Assembly (NCBI GenBank): GCA_009783555.1
Contig: WRDH01000020.1
Coordinates: forward strand, 1 to 48,051
Reading direction: 5' to 3'
Length of the DNA: 48,051 nt
DNA from: Oscillospiraceae bacterium
GTDB taxonomy: Bacteria; Bacillota; Clostridia; Oscillospirales; Oscillospiraceae
Below the pieces are notes generated by a model that worked only from the letters and a program-made list of their open reading frames with translations, was not told the origin of the DNA and searched no databases. The position numbers were made by a program, and so were the translations under genes. Each line of letters begins with the position of its first letter. The first letter of the stretch is position 1. Of the stretch, positions 35,109 through 43,125 are shown one piece after another.

Positions 35109-36905
35109 ATGAATTCATCAAATAAATACAAACGGACAAATTACTGCGGGGAGCTGCGTATTGAAGATATAGGGAAGGAAGTAGTTGTCTGCGGCTGGGT
35201 ACAGCGACGGCGTGACCTTGGGCAGCTTATATTTATAGACTTGCGTGACCGTACAGGTATACTACAGCTTGCTTTCGACGAAAGTACGTGCAGAGAGGTG
35301 TTTGAATCTGCGGCTACACTTCGCAGTGAGTTTGTTGTATGTGCAAGCGGAAAGTTACGCGAGCGTTCAGCGAAGAATCCGCAGTTGCCGACAGGAGATG
35401 TTGAGCTTGAAGTTACAGAACTGAACATTCTTGCAAAATCAGAAACGCCGCCGTTTGAAATAGAAGAAAATTCCGATGTAAACGATGCATTACTGCTAAA
35501 ATACCGATATCTCGACCTGCGCCGTCCGGATATGCAGAGGTATATTGCGCTTCGTCACAGAGCAGTGAAGATTACACGTGATTATTTTGATGAAAACGGG
35601 TTTTATGAAATTGAGACACCGATGCTGACGAAATCGACTCCCGAAGGCGCACGCGATTACCTTGTACCGAGCCGTGTACACAAAGGCAAATTTTATGCAC
35701 TGCCGCAATCGCCGCAGCAGTACAAGCAATTGTTGATGCTTTCGGGGTTTGACAGGTATATGCAAATAGTGCGTTGCTTCCGTGACGAGGATTTGAGAGC
35801 TGACCGTCAGCCGGAGTTTACGCAGATTGACCTTGAAATGTCATTTGTAGATATTGAAGATGTAATAGAAGTGAACGAGGGCTTTATTAAGCGTTTATTT
35901 GGTGAAGTGCTGGATGTTGATGTAAAGCTCCCGATAAAGAGAATGACGTTGCGAGAGGCTATGGACAGATTTGGTTCTGATAAACCTGATTTAAGATTTG
36001 GTCTGGAACTCTGCGATATTGGCGATATTGTTAAAAACTGCGAGTTTAAGGTATTTTCAGAGCCTGTTTTACAAGGCGGCAGCGTGAGGATGATTTATGT
36101 CCCGGATGGGGCAAGCTTGCCGCGCAAGCAAATTGACTCATTGGTTGAATTTGTCAAAACGTATGGGGCAAGAGGGCTTGCGTGGACTAAGTTAGGTGAA
36201 GACGGGAGTGTGTCCTCATCGTTTTCAAAGTTTTTGACAGAAGAAGAAAACGATGCGATATTGACTCGTGCAGGAGCAAAACCGGGTGGCTTAATCTTAA
36301 TAGTTGCAGACGTAAATGAGGATGTTGTTTTTGCATCATTGGGAGCATTGCGTTTAGAGTGCGCAAAACGGCTGGGATTGATAGCAGAAGGAGCCTATGA
36401 GTTTGTTTGGATTACAGAATTCCCGTTGTTTGAGTATTCCGAAGAGGACGAGCGTTTTGTCGCAAGACATCATCCTTTTACCGCAGCTATGGACGAAGAT
36501 ATCGAGCTTCTTGAAACCGATAAGATAAACTGCCGGGCAAAGGCATATGATTTGGTTCTCAACGGCTCGGAACTTGGTGGTGGATCAATCCGCATCAACA
36601 CACCGGAAATGCAAAAACGTATGTTCAGAGCACTGGGCTTCACAGATGAAGAAGCCGATGAGCGTTTTGGTCATTTAATAGACGCATTTAAGTATGGTGC
36701 TCCACCACATGGCGGCATAGCTTACGGACTCGACAGGATAGTAATGCACCTCGCAGGGCTTGGAACCATTCGTGATGTTATTGCATTTCCAAAGGTACAA
36801 AACGCATCCGAGCTTCTGACAGCGTGTCCAAGTGAAGTTGATGAAGCACAACTCGATGAACTGGGTCTCGTCATTGCGGGTATATTTCATCCTCCGCAGA
36901 GGTGA
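35109..36905 (+). CDS. aspS: Aspartyl-tRNA synthetase
   Basis: 598-aa bacterial-type AspRS. The N-terminal OB-fold binds the anticodon (VCGWVQRRRDLGQLIFIDLR). Motif 2 has FRDEDLRADRQPEFTQID, a GAD insertion lies at about 295-410, and motif 3 is GGIAYGLDRIVMHLAG. ATG behind AAGGAG. The last eleven residues (VIAGIFHPPQR) are encoded from the left arm of a palindromic repeat, unlike the usual family end soon after LDEL. No convincing own promoter is seen, so it may be read from the RNA locus upstream. Whether it is discriminating or non-discriminating cannot be told. Confidence 0.95.
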   Translation: MNSSNKYKRTNYCGELRIEDIGKEVVVCGWVQRRRDLGQLIFIDLRDRTGILQLAFDESTCREVFESAATLRSEFVVCASGKLRERSAKNPQLPTGDVELEVTELNILAKSETPPFEIEENSDVNDALLLKYRYLDLRRPDMQRYIALRHRAVKITRDYFDENGFYEIETPMLTKSTPEGARDYLVPSRVHKGKFYALPQSPQQYKQLLMLSGFDRYMQIVRCFRDEDLRADRQPEFTQIDLEMSFVDIEDVIEVNEGFIKRLFGEVLDVDVKLPIKRMTLREAMDRFGSDKPDLRFGLELCDIGDIVKNCEFKVFSEPVLQGGSVRMIYVPDGASLPRKQIDSLVEFVKTYGARGLAWTKLGEDGSVSSSFSKFLTEEENDAILTRAGAKPGGLILIVADVNEDVVFASLGALRLECAKRLGLIAEGAYEFVWITEFPLFEYSEEDERFVARHHPFTAAMDEDIELLETDKINCRAKAYDLVLNGSELGGGSIRINTPEMQKRMFRALGFTDEEADERFGHLIDAFKYGAPPHGGIAYGLDRIVMHLAGLGTIRDVIAFPKVQNASELLTACPSEVDEAQLDELGLVIAGIFHPPQR

Positions 36906-36976
36906 AAAGGTTCGCCCCGCAATCCCTTGAGTAATGCATAAAATTCGGGATATTGCGGCTCGGAGACCGCAATGAC
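36870..36976. repeat. Palindromic repeat, CGTCATTGCGG family, copy 2
   Basis: A 107-bp element with ends GTCATTGCGG / CCGCAATGAC, sharing with copy 1 the inner CCGCAATC, TAATG and CTCGGAG...CCGCAATGAC blocks. Its left third lies inside the aspS coding sequence, including the stop. No protein is encoded. Confidence 0.88.
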
Positions 36977-37001
36977 ACATAATAAAAAACCATATTTTTG
37001 T

Positions 37002-37029
37002 TTGCAAATAGAGAACTTCCATGTATAAT
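37002..37029 (+). promoter_or_regulatory. Promoter of the surface protein gene
   Basis: TTGCAA (37002-37007), 16-bp spacer, perfect TATAAT (37024-37029); start about 37036, leaving a short leader with TTGGAG ahead of the GTG start. Confidence 0.65.
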
Positions 37030-37062
37030 TATTATATTACTATAAATTGGAGCGTGACTAAG

Positions 37063-39780
37063 GTGATAAAAACTACTAAAAGAATATTTGCGTTCATTTT
37101 GGTCATCATATTGATGTCAGGTATACTAAGCTTCAATGTGAGTGCTACGACTGTGAACGTAACGATTGCAGATACAGATCCTGTTCCTACCATTCAAGGA
37201 CTAATAAATGCCGCAATTGCCACCGGCGCAACAACTATTGAAGTAACCGGAAGCAAAATAACTGCTAACTCAATACTTACCTTGAATATTCCTGACGGCG
37301 TTACAATCGTGTGGAATGCTGTTTACAGAGGCATTGCAAACCCTGTTATTGATTACTACGGAGACGGTACCTTAAATATCGGTTCAGGCGGCTGGGTACA
37401 AAATACAAGCACACCAAACAGCTATACCGCAATCAGGGCAAACGGTCTCAACCTTATTATAAGCGGTGGCACGGTTCAATCGGGAAAAGGTCGCGCCATA
37501 GAAGGTGCAGGACCGAATACGGTTGTCAACGTGACAAGCGGGTCGGTTTTTAATGAAGCTACAAGCAATTTGTTTCCGGTTATAGACATGACCAACGCAA
37601 GCAATATAGGCAGCGTAAATGTGAACGTGAGCGGCGGTAACGTGTTTGCATCATCTACCGCTGCCGGATCATATGGTTATGTCATTCAATCTTACGGCAA
37701 TGTTTTAATCAGCGGCGGCACATTATCCACGAGCGGGGTGTATGGACGCGTAGTCAATCTGGTCGGCGATTCTTCCAATGTAACGGTATCGGGCGGTATA
37801 GTACAAGCCACAGGCTCGGGAGGCACAGCAATAAGCACCTCAACCACAGCCCCAACGCAAGTAACCAACACCTCTGTTACCATTACAGGAGGGCTTGTAG
37901 CATCATATGCAACAAGCGGCACAGGCTGGGCAATCCATACAACAGGATCAAATTCCACTGTCAGCGTATCCGGTGGTACTGTATTCGCTTACGGAACCGG
38001 TATAACAGGCAGTACCAACAGTGTTATTTATACAGAGAGAAATGCAACATTAGGATTTACGGGTGCAACTAGTAACGGCATTGTAATAGCATGGGATAGA
38101 GCGGCATGGATAGCCGGCGGTTCGGGAGTGTATTTCGCCCCCCCTACTACTCCTCCCACTTTATCTTCAACTAATATTATAAATACACCACTTTCGGGTA
38201 CGGGGGTCACAGCCACTTGGGCAAAAAGAGATACTTCTGCAAACAGACCATTTGATGGAATTTATTACAGCAATGGCACAAATACAGGCTATATCCAGCT
38301 GTCGGAAGTGACGGTGGTTAATCAATATTACCCAGTTGTCATAACATTCGGACCTGGCGGAACAGTCGGTGGAGGGAATAACGTTGATTCGACCGGCAGC
38401 GGCATCGGCAGCCCATTCACCGGTATTATTTTAGCTCAAACGATCCAGGTACCATACACTCAAACTCAGTCTTTCACTGTAAGGTCGGCAGCACCCTACT
38501 ATATTTTAGCAGTCGATACCTGGGATTCCACTGCCGGATATTCGGCAATGTATTTTTCGCAGCTTCTATTTGCCGGTAATACTCCCGGAGAAACCTTTAA
38601 TTACACTACACCGCCTGTAGTTAATAGTCAGATTATTCGCGTGTTCTATGCTCAACAGAGTACGACGCTATTTAGTATAGTTGCCTTTGCGGGTGTAGGC
38701 GGTAGCTTTAGCCCCTCCGGTTATACAAGTAACATACCTCTGAATAGTACCAGAACTTATACCGTCACGGCTCAGCCCGGCTATTATGTAACCGGAGTTG
38801 TGGTTGACGGGACTCCTGTAACGGATATCTTAACCAATACAACGAATTGGCCCGGGACTAACAATCTGCAAAGCGGCAGTTATACGTTTGATTCAATATC
38901 GAGAAATTCAGTAATTAGCGCTACCTTTGGGCATGTGGATCTCAACATCACGGCAACCGCAAGCGCAGGAGGCAGCATTTCGCCTCAGGGCAACGTAACA
39001 GTGCCTTATGGCGGGAATCAAACATTTACAATTACACCCGATGACGGTTATTTTATAAATGAGGTACTAATAGATGGTGTGCCGACACTGACTACGGACA
39101 TACAGGATTTTATTAACGTAAAGAATAATCACACTATCTCCGTAACCTTTGCACTCAATGCAAAACCGGATGTCTACGACTTTAGCGCAATTGCCGGAAT
39201 CGGAGGTATAGTCTCAGGTACACCAAGCGGATATTATGAAGAAGGCACTGCCATCAGCGTAATAGCTCTGGCAAACGATGGATATCACTTTGTAAACTGG
39301 ACAATAACAGGTGCGGTAATAACAGGCGGGGAATTTGCAAAACCGGCAACATTTATTATGCCGGCGGATACAGTAGTTATAACGGCAAACTTTGAACAGA
39401 ACCCGCCGGGTACATTCACCTTGAACGTAATCGGCGCAGAGGGAGGCACTCTTTCCGGCACACGCAGCGGACCCTATGCCGAGGGATATGCCGTACAAGT
39501 AACAGCCGCGCCAAATCCCGGCTTCCGCTTTTCCGGTTGGACGATAACGGGTGCAGATATCACCGGCGGTAACTACGTAAACCCTGCAGCATTCTTAATG
39601 CCGGGTAATATGGTAACGATTACAGCCAGCTTTGAAGTAATCCCTCCCGGCGGATCCCCGCAAACAGGAGTTGACAGCAATATTGCTTTGCCGGTAATAA
39701 TGCTTGCATTAGGATTATTAATCATCACAGGAGCGGAACTGTACCGCAGAGAGCACTTCAGAAAAGCAAAGCAAAAATAA
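37063..39780 (+). CDS. Large surface protein with sortase-type SPQTG tail
   Basis: 905-aa exported protein. A signal peptide (FAFILVIILMSGILSFNVSA) is followed by a Gly/Ser/Thr-rich repetitive region (about 40-330) with recurring V(T/S)VSGG(T/N)V strands, typical of a right-handed beta-helix. Later come two kinds of beta-repeat: GGSISPQGNVTVPYGGNQTF-like (about 530-700) and two InlB/Flg_new-like repeats with WTITGA(V/D)ITGG (about 720-865). The C-terminus is SPQTG, a hydrophobic helix (ALPVIMLALGLLIITGAEL) and a basic tail, the classical wall-sorting signal; (S/P)PxTG is the motif of Clostridioides difficile sortase B. An adhesin-type role is inferred. GTG start, ribosome site 10 bp upstream. 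Confidence 0.85.
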   Translation: MIKTTKRIFAFILVIILMSGILSFNVSATTVNVTIADTDPVPTIQGLINAAIATGATTIEVTGSKITANSILTLNIPDGVTIVWNAVYRGIANPVIDYYGDGTLNIGSGGWVQNTSTPNSYTAIRANGLNLIISGGTVQSGKGRAIEGAGPNTVVNVTSGSVFNEATSNLFPVIDMTNASNIGSVNVNVSGGNVFASSTAAGSYGYVIQSYGNVLISGGTLSTSGVYGRVVNLVGDSSNVTVSGGIVQATGSGGTAISTSTTAPTQVTNTSVTITGGLVASYATSGTGWAIHTTGSNSTVSVSGGTVFAYGTGITGSTNSVIYTERNATLGFTGATSNGIVIAWDRAAWIAGGSGVYFAPPTTPPTLSSTNIINTPLSGTGVTATWAKRDTSANRPFDGIYYSNGTNTGYIQLSEVTVVNQYYPVVITFGPGGTVGGGNNVDSTGSGIGSPFTGIILAQTIQVPYTQTQSFTVRSAAPYYILAVDTWDSTAGYSAMYFSQLLFAGNTPGETFNYTTPPVVNSQIIRVFYAQQSTTLFSIVAFAGVGGSFSPSGYTSNIPLNSTRTYTVTAQPGYYVTGVVVDGTPVTDILTNTTNWPGTNNLQSGSYTFDSISRNSVISATFGHVDLNITATASAGGSISPQGNVTVPYGGNQTFTITPDDGYFINEVLIDGVPTLTTDIQDFINVKNNHTISVTFALNAKPDVYDFSAIAGIGGIVSGTPSGYYEEGTAISVIALANDGYHFVNWTITGAVITGGEFAKPATFIMPADTVVITANFEQNPPGTFTLNVIGAEGGTLSGTRSGPYAEGYAVQVTAAPNPGFRFSGWTITGADITGGNYVNPAAFLMPGNMVTITASFEVIPPGGSPQTGVDSNIALPVIMLALGLLIITGAELYRREHFRKAKQK

Positions 39781-39886
39781 CATGGATATATTTTTGAGAC
39801 AAAATCACATGTGGGTAGTTATGTCAAAATCACGTGCTATTTATAACGCTTACTTTTCAGAAGCGCTAAATCAGAAACACTTCCTA

Positions 39887-39915
39887 TTGTAATCAGCAAC
39901 GATATGTGGTATAGT
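39887..39915 (+). promoter_or_regulatory. Promoter of tRNA-Trp
   Basis: TTGTAA (39887-39892), 17-bp spacer, TATAGT (39910-39915) with an upstream TGG. The start is a few bases before the tRNA. The preceding gap from 39781 holds only a short CAAAATCAC(A/G)TG direct repeat (about 39801 and 39826). Confidence 0.8.
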
Positions 39916-39930
39916 GATTTCCGCTCGCAT

Positions 39931-40006
<76 letters not shown>

Positions 40007-40013
40007 AATTAAT

Positions 40014-40056
40014 ACAGCTACAGACACTGTTATTGCAGAGTTTATAGCTGTTTTTT
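40014..40056 (+). terminator. Terminator of tRNA-Trp
   Basis: ACAGCTA / TAGCTGT, 7 bp, with a 24-nt loop, followed by TTTTTT. It is placed directly after the tRNA and before the convergent SLH gene. Confidence 0.65.
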
Positions 40057-40188
40057 GCTTTGCAATTTTCCTCTTGCTTTATGGAAGCCCGACTTTACGA
40101 CCGGACTTCCACTAACTCGATTCGAAAACCATTTAATATTTGTTGATTGGAAAAATCTGTGGTTTCCTCTTTATTTATTCAAGTATGG

Positions 40189-41439
40189 TTACGGTGTAAA
40201 TGTTACAGAAGAAATCCCTGAAATAAATATAGTTTGCCCGTTAGCAAAGTTTGTAGTTAATGGGGTATCTCTTAATATAGTGTTGACTGCAAGTCGTCCA
40301 TTCGAATCACGAACAATGAAATTGCCACTTTCGCCATCATGGGTCGGACTCACAGTATAACGACCGGCAGCGATGTGCTGACCAACAACCCACCCACTTC
40401 CCGTGGTCAATGTGTTGTGCGGTGGAGTGGCGGGTGGATTAAAATGCACATAACCTAAACCCGACAAATTTATCTCGTCACCATTTTCAAGAGTTAATGT
40501 AACACTTGGGACTCCAAAAATAAAACCGCTTGTTGACCACTGCGAATTAAGGATTTCATTTGCTACAAGACTACGCCATCCATCTCTCTGCCCCCATACA
40601 ATGAAATTTCCGGAATTTCGACCATTGAGCATAGGTGTTGCTGTGTATCGTCCGGCAGGTATATGCTCACCAACAACCCACTCACCCCCATGTAGTGTGA
40701 CCGGTTGAACTTGGGTCGGCGGCGGCCTGGAGCCGGATGGTGGATCCGGCAAATTTACTGCGCTTATTTTAAACGTATCCACAACCCTTTTCAGCATAGT
40801 GACTGTCTGTGCTCGGGTTGCATTGCTTTGAGGCGCTAAATTACCGTTTAGTCCGGTTATAATCCCATGATGCACTGCCCAGCGCATTGCCGCTGTCGCC
40901 CAACCGGATACTCGCGCCCTGTCCGGGAAGGCATCCAGAGCCTGTGCGGGCGACGTTGTGTCCGCTCCTATATTCTCTGCATACCTATGAAGCATCGTGG
41001 CGATTTGCTCCCTTGTTATGTTACTGTTTGGCCTATATGTGTTGTCATTCAAAAAACCTGTTGTTACTCCTGAGCTTGATGCCCAGCCAACGGCGATAGT
41101 TGCAAAACCCGGTATCGTGCCGGAATCAGCAAAGGCTGAAGGGCTTGCATGAGGTCTTCCCGCCACGCGATGTATGAATGTGGCAAACTGTGCGCGTGTT
41201 ACATTGTTGTTAGGTCCAAATGTTGTCGCTGATGTCCCTGTAGTAATACCGTTGATCCATGCCCACGAAATGGTGTCGTGGTGCCAGTCCCGCGGCTGTA
41301 CATCCGTAAACGGGTTCGATGTTGGCGTTGCCCGCCACTCAGCACTCGCTACCGGCATCAAAACGCCTAGCAGCAGTACAAGCACAAGAGACAATATGGT
41401 GACTCTCCTCAATTTTCTCCCTGTCGATCTTCTTTTCAT
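40189..41439 (-). CDS. S-layer homology protein with two WVVG-AGRYT repeats
   Basis: 416-aa exported protein. A signal peptide ends near PVASA (about residue 33). Three SLH domains follow (about 42-230): NPFTDVQPRDWHHDTISWAW, then SGVTTGFLNDNTYRPNSNIT and HHGIITGLNGNLAPQSNATR. SLH domains bind pyruvylated secondary cell-wall polymers. A Pro-rich linker (230-243) leads to two copies of a beta domain starting GGEWVVGEHIPAGRYTA (about 247) and GSGWVVGQHIAAGRYTV (about 345). I have no function for this domain; it recurs in Firmicutes exported proteins. An AAAGGA site precedes the ATG. No clear promoter was found. Confidence 0.88.
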   Translation of the reverse strand: MKRRSTGRKLRRVTILSLVLVLLLGVLMPVASAEWRATPTSNPFTDVQPRDWHHDTISWAWINGITTGTSATTFGPNNNVTRAQFATFIHRVAGRPHASPSAFADSGTIPGFATIAVGWASSSGVTTGFLNDNTYRPNSNITREQIATMLHRYAENIGADTTSPAQALDAFPDRARVSGWATAAMRWAVHHGIITGLNGNLAPQSNATRAQTVTMLKRVVDTFKISAVNLPDPPSGSRPPPTQVQPVTLHGGEWVVGEHIPAGRYTATPMLNGRNSGNFIVWGQRDGWRSLVANEILNSQWSTSGFIFGVPSVTLTLENGDEINLSGLGYVHFNPPATPPHNTLTTGSGWVVGQHIAAGRYTVSPTHDGESGNFIVRDSNGRLAVNTILRDTPLTTNFANGQTIFISGISSVTFTP

Positions 41440-41639
41440 ATCAAAATCTATTCCTTTCTTTATTTTAAATTAATTTTGGTTTTCATAAACTTACCGCTCT
41501 TTTCCGACTGCGCTATTCACATTGCTATGACACAGGTATGTCAAATATTTCAATAGTGCGATAATGCATTGCCGCAGCTTCCGCTTGCGTGGCTCAACCT
41601 CTCAGATTAAGCTCAAATGTAATTATTCAGCTTTTCCTT

Positions 41640-41930
41640 CTATAAAATACTCCCCGGAACGTTCCTCGCAGGGGCATTTGCATATGCTCCTGCGAGATTT
41701 GTCCGAGAAACGAAAATGCCGTGTATGCCCAGAGTGTTCTCTTGAACACTTCTCATACACAGCACGTTTTGTGCATCACAACCGATCAAATACAATAAGG
41801 TTTCTCTTGCACCGAAGTACAAACCGTCATATAATGACCGAAGGTGTAGCTATTTAGCTATTGTGTATGTGAGCGGTCTTCACATATACAAGGCGGGGAG
41901 AGCTTGAGACCTCTTCTCGCCTGCCGCCAA
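41640..41930. other. Gene-free stretch with four consecutive hairpins
   Basis: The 41440-42012 gap has no credible gene. Within it I see a 13-bp stem (41665-41677/41684-41696, CTCGCAGGGGCAT with one G-U); a nested stem GTGTATG...AGTGTTC-TCTT-GAACACT...CATACAC (41721-41760); TATGTGA / TCACATA (41866-41886); and GGCGGGGAGAG / CTCTTCTCGCC (about 41893-41922, two G-U pairs). Such spacing suggests a structured RNA or the decayed end of a mobile element. The remainder of the gap shows nothing further. Confidence 0.45.
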
Positions 41931-42012
41931 AAACTTTTTACCTGAAGGGGAAAAAGGACAGTGGCGGAGCACTTTCGTTCCTGCAAAGTAGTATACATTG
42001 AGTATGTTTATT

Positions 42013-42156
42013 ATGCAAGTAATTTTCTCGGGATATGTGCTCTTTTAGGTATTTGGTTTGATTCGTAGTGCCTCTGGTGCGACTCCGCAAAAAGCATTGG
42101 AAGAAGTATTTATAGCGCAAAAGCTGTGGCTTGAAGAAGCGTATGAGAGTGGGTAA
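42013..42156 (+). pseudogene. Broken hicB-type antitoxin remnant
   Basis: One frame reads MQVIFSGYVLF, then an in-frame TAG (42046-42048), then VFGLIRSASGATPQKALEEV and, after three residues, QKLWLEEAYESG and a stop. This matches the HicB core pattern (an A/G-Y-V strand, PGxxSxGxTPxEALEN, then xLWLEEAxExG). The TAG interrupts it and the N-terminal catalytic-like half and C-terminal end are missing or short. No hicA toxin is visible upstream. The following PAP2 gene starts 8 bp later. The call rests on motif memory, with no alignment. Confidence 0.6.
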
Positions 42157-42164
42157 ATGCTCAC

Positions 42165-43040
42165 ATGTGGCAAAATTATGATGTAATAGAATTAGTTCAG
42201 CAGCTTCGGAGTGAATTTTTTGACTCCTTTTTTGTGGCTGTTTCGTTTATTATTGATATGCCTTTGCTCATGCTGGTGATAGCTGTACTTTACTGGTGTG
42301 TTGATAAAAAGTATAGTGTTGTTATTACGATATCGTATTTTATCGGATCTATACTCAACGGGCTTGTTAAGATTATTGTACAATCGCCTCGTCCCGCTGA
42401 TCCTAAAATTGCGATACTTTACGGGGACAGTACGAAAAGCACCTACAGCTTTCCATCCGGTCACAGCCAGTATGCATCAAGTCTTGCAACAGCGATTTCT
42501 TTGAAAACATATCAGAGAAAAGTAAAGCATAAATGGGTACTGTATATTGTTTCTATTTTTATTGCGCTTTTGGGTGGGTTTTCCAGAATATATCTGGGTG
42601 TGCATTTTTGGGAAGATGTTGTTGTCGGGCTGGTTATGGGCGTAGTATTAATGCTGGTGTTGATATGGGCTATAGGAAAAATTGAAAATGATCTTTGGTA
42701 TATCGCATTTCTTGTGCCGCTTTATATAATCATGATTTTTCAACCGGACCATTCGCTGTATGGTTTTGTCGGTATGCTTACGGGCGTGGTCGTTGGATAT
42801 ATTATTGAGAATAGACATATTAATATGCAGTATGCAAAATGTATGAAGATAAACATAATTCGCATTCTGTGCGGTTATCCGCTCGCCTTGGGGTTATATG
42901 CGCTCAGATACTTCATCTTAGCAAATAGACACGTAGCAATTGATTATTTCACTATGCTCGCAGCAGGAACGTATTTAACTCTGGCTGTGCCGTATTTGTT
43001 CACAAAAGTGAAATTGCTTAGAGGCACACAAGGATATTAA
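42165..43040 (+). CDS. PAP2-family membrane phosphatase
   Basis: 291-aa integral membrane phosphatase of the PAP2 superfamily (undecaprenyl-pyrophosphate or phosphatidate phosphatases). The three motifs are present: KIIVQSPRP (about residues 68-76), PSGH (about 97-100) and SRIYLGVHFWEDV (about 140-152), the last His being the nucleophile's partner. Six or more hydrophobic helices continue to the C-terminus, longer than minimal PAP2 proteins. The lipid substrate is unknown. The ribosome site is poor. It directly follows the hicB remnant. Confidence 0.9.
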   Translation: MWQNYDVIELVQQLRSEFFDSFFVAVSFIIDMPLLMLVIAVLYWCVDKKYSVVITISYFIGSILNGLVKIIVQSPRPADPKIAILYGDSTKSTYSFPSGHSQYASSLATAISLKTYQRKVKHKWVLYIVSIFIALLGGFSRIYLGVHFWEDVVVGLVMGVVLMLVLIWAIGKIENDLWYIAFLVPLYIIMIFQPDHSLYGFVGMLTGVVVGYIIENRHINMQYAKCMKINIIRILCGYPLALGLYALRYFILANRHVAIDYFTMLAAGTYLTLAVPYLFTKVKLLRGTQGY

Positions 43041-43074
43041 GTTTAAAATATCCGGGATTAATAATCTCTGAAAA

Positions 43075-43111
43075 AAAAGAGAAAAGTCGCAAAATGCAAC
43101 TTTTCTCTTTT
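43075..43111. terminator. Two-way terminator between PAP2 and alcohol dehydrogenase genes
   Basis: AAAAGAGAAAAGT / ACTTTTCTCTTTT, a perfect 13-bp stem with an 11-nt loop. Plus exits into TTTT and minus into eight T's, so it can serve both convergent genes. Confidence 0.9.
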
Positions 43112-43125
43112 AATTGATTTATCTA

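Noticed and set aside
39801..39837. CAAAATCAC(A/G)TG direct repeats before tRNA-Trp as an attachment site
   Set aside because: They do not match the tRNA sequence, and no mobile genes are nearby; two short copies may be chance.
41564..41857. 97-codon plus-strand ORF in the gene-free region
   Set aside because: Random-looking composition, no ribosome site, and it runs through the hairpins.
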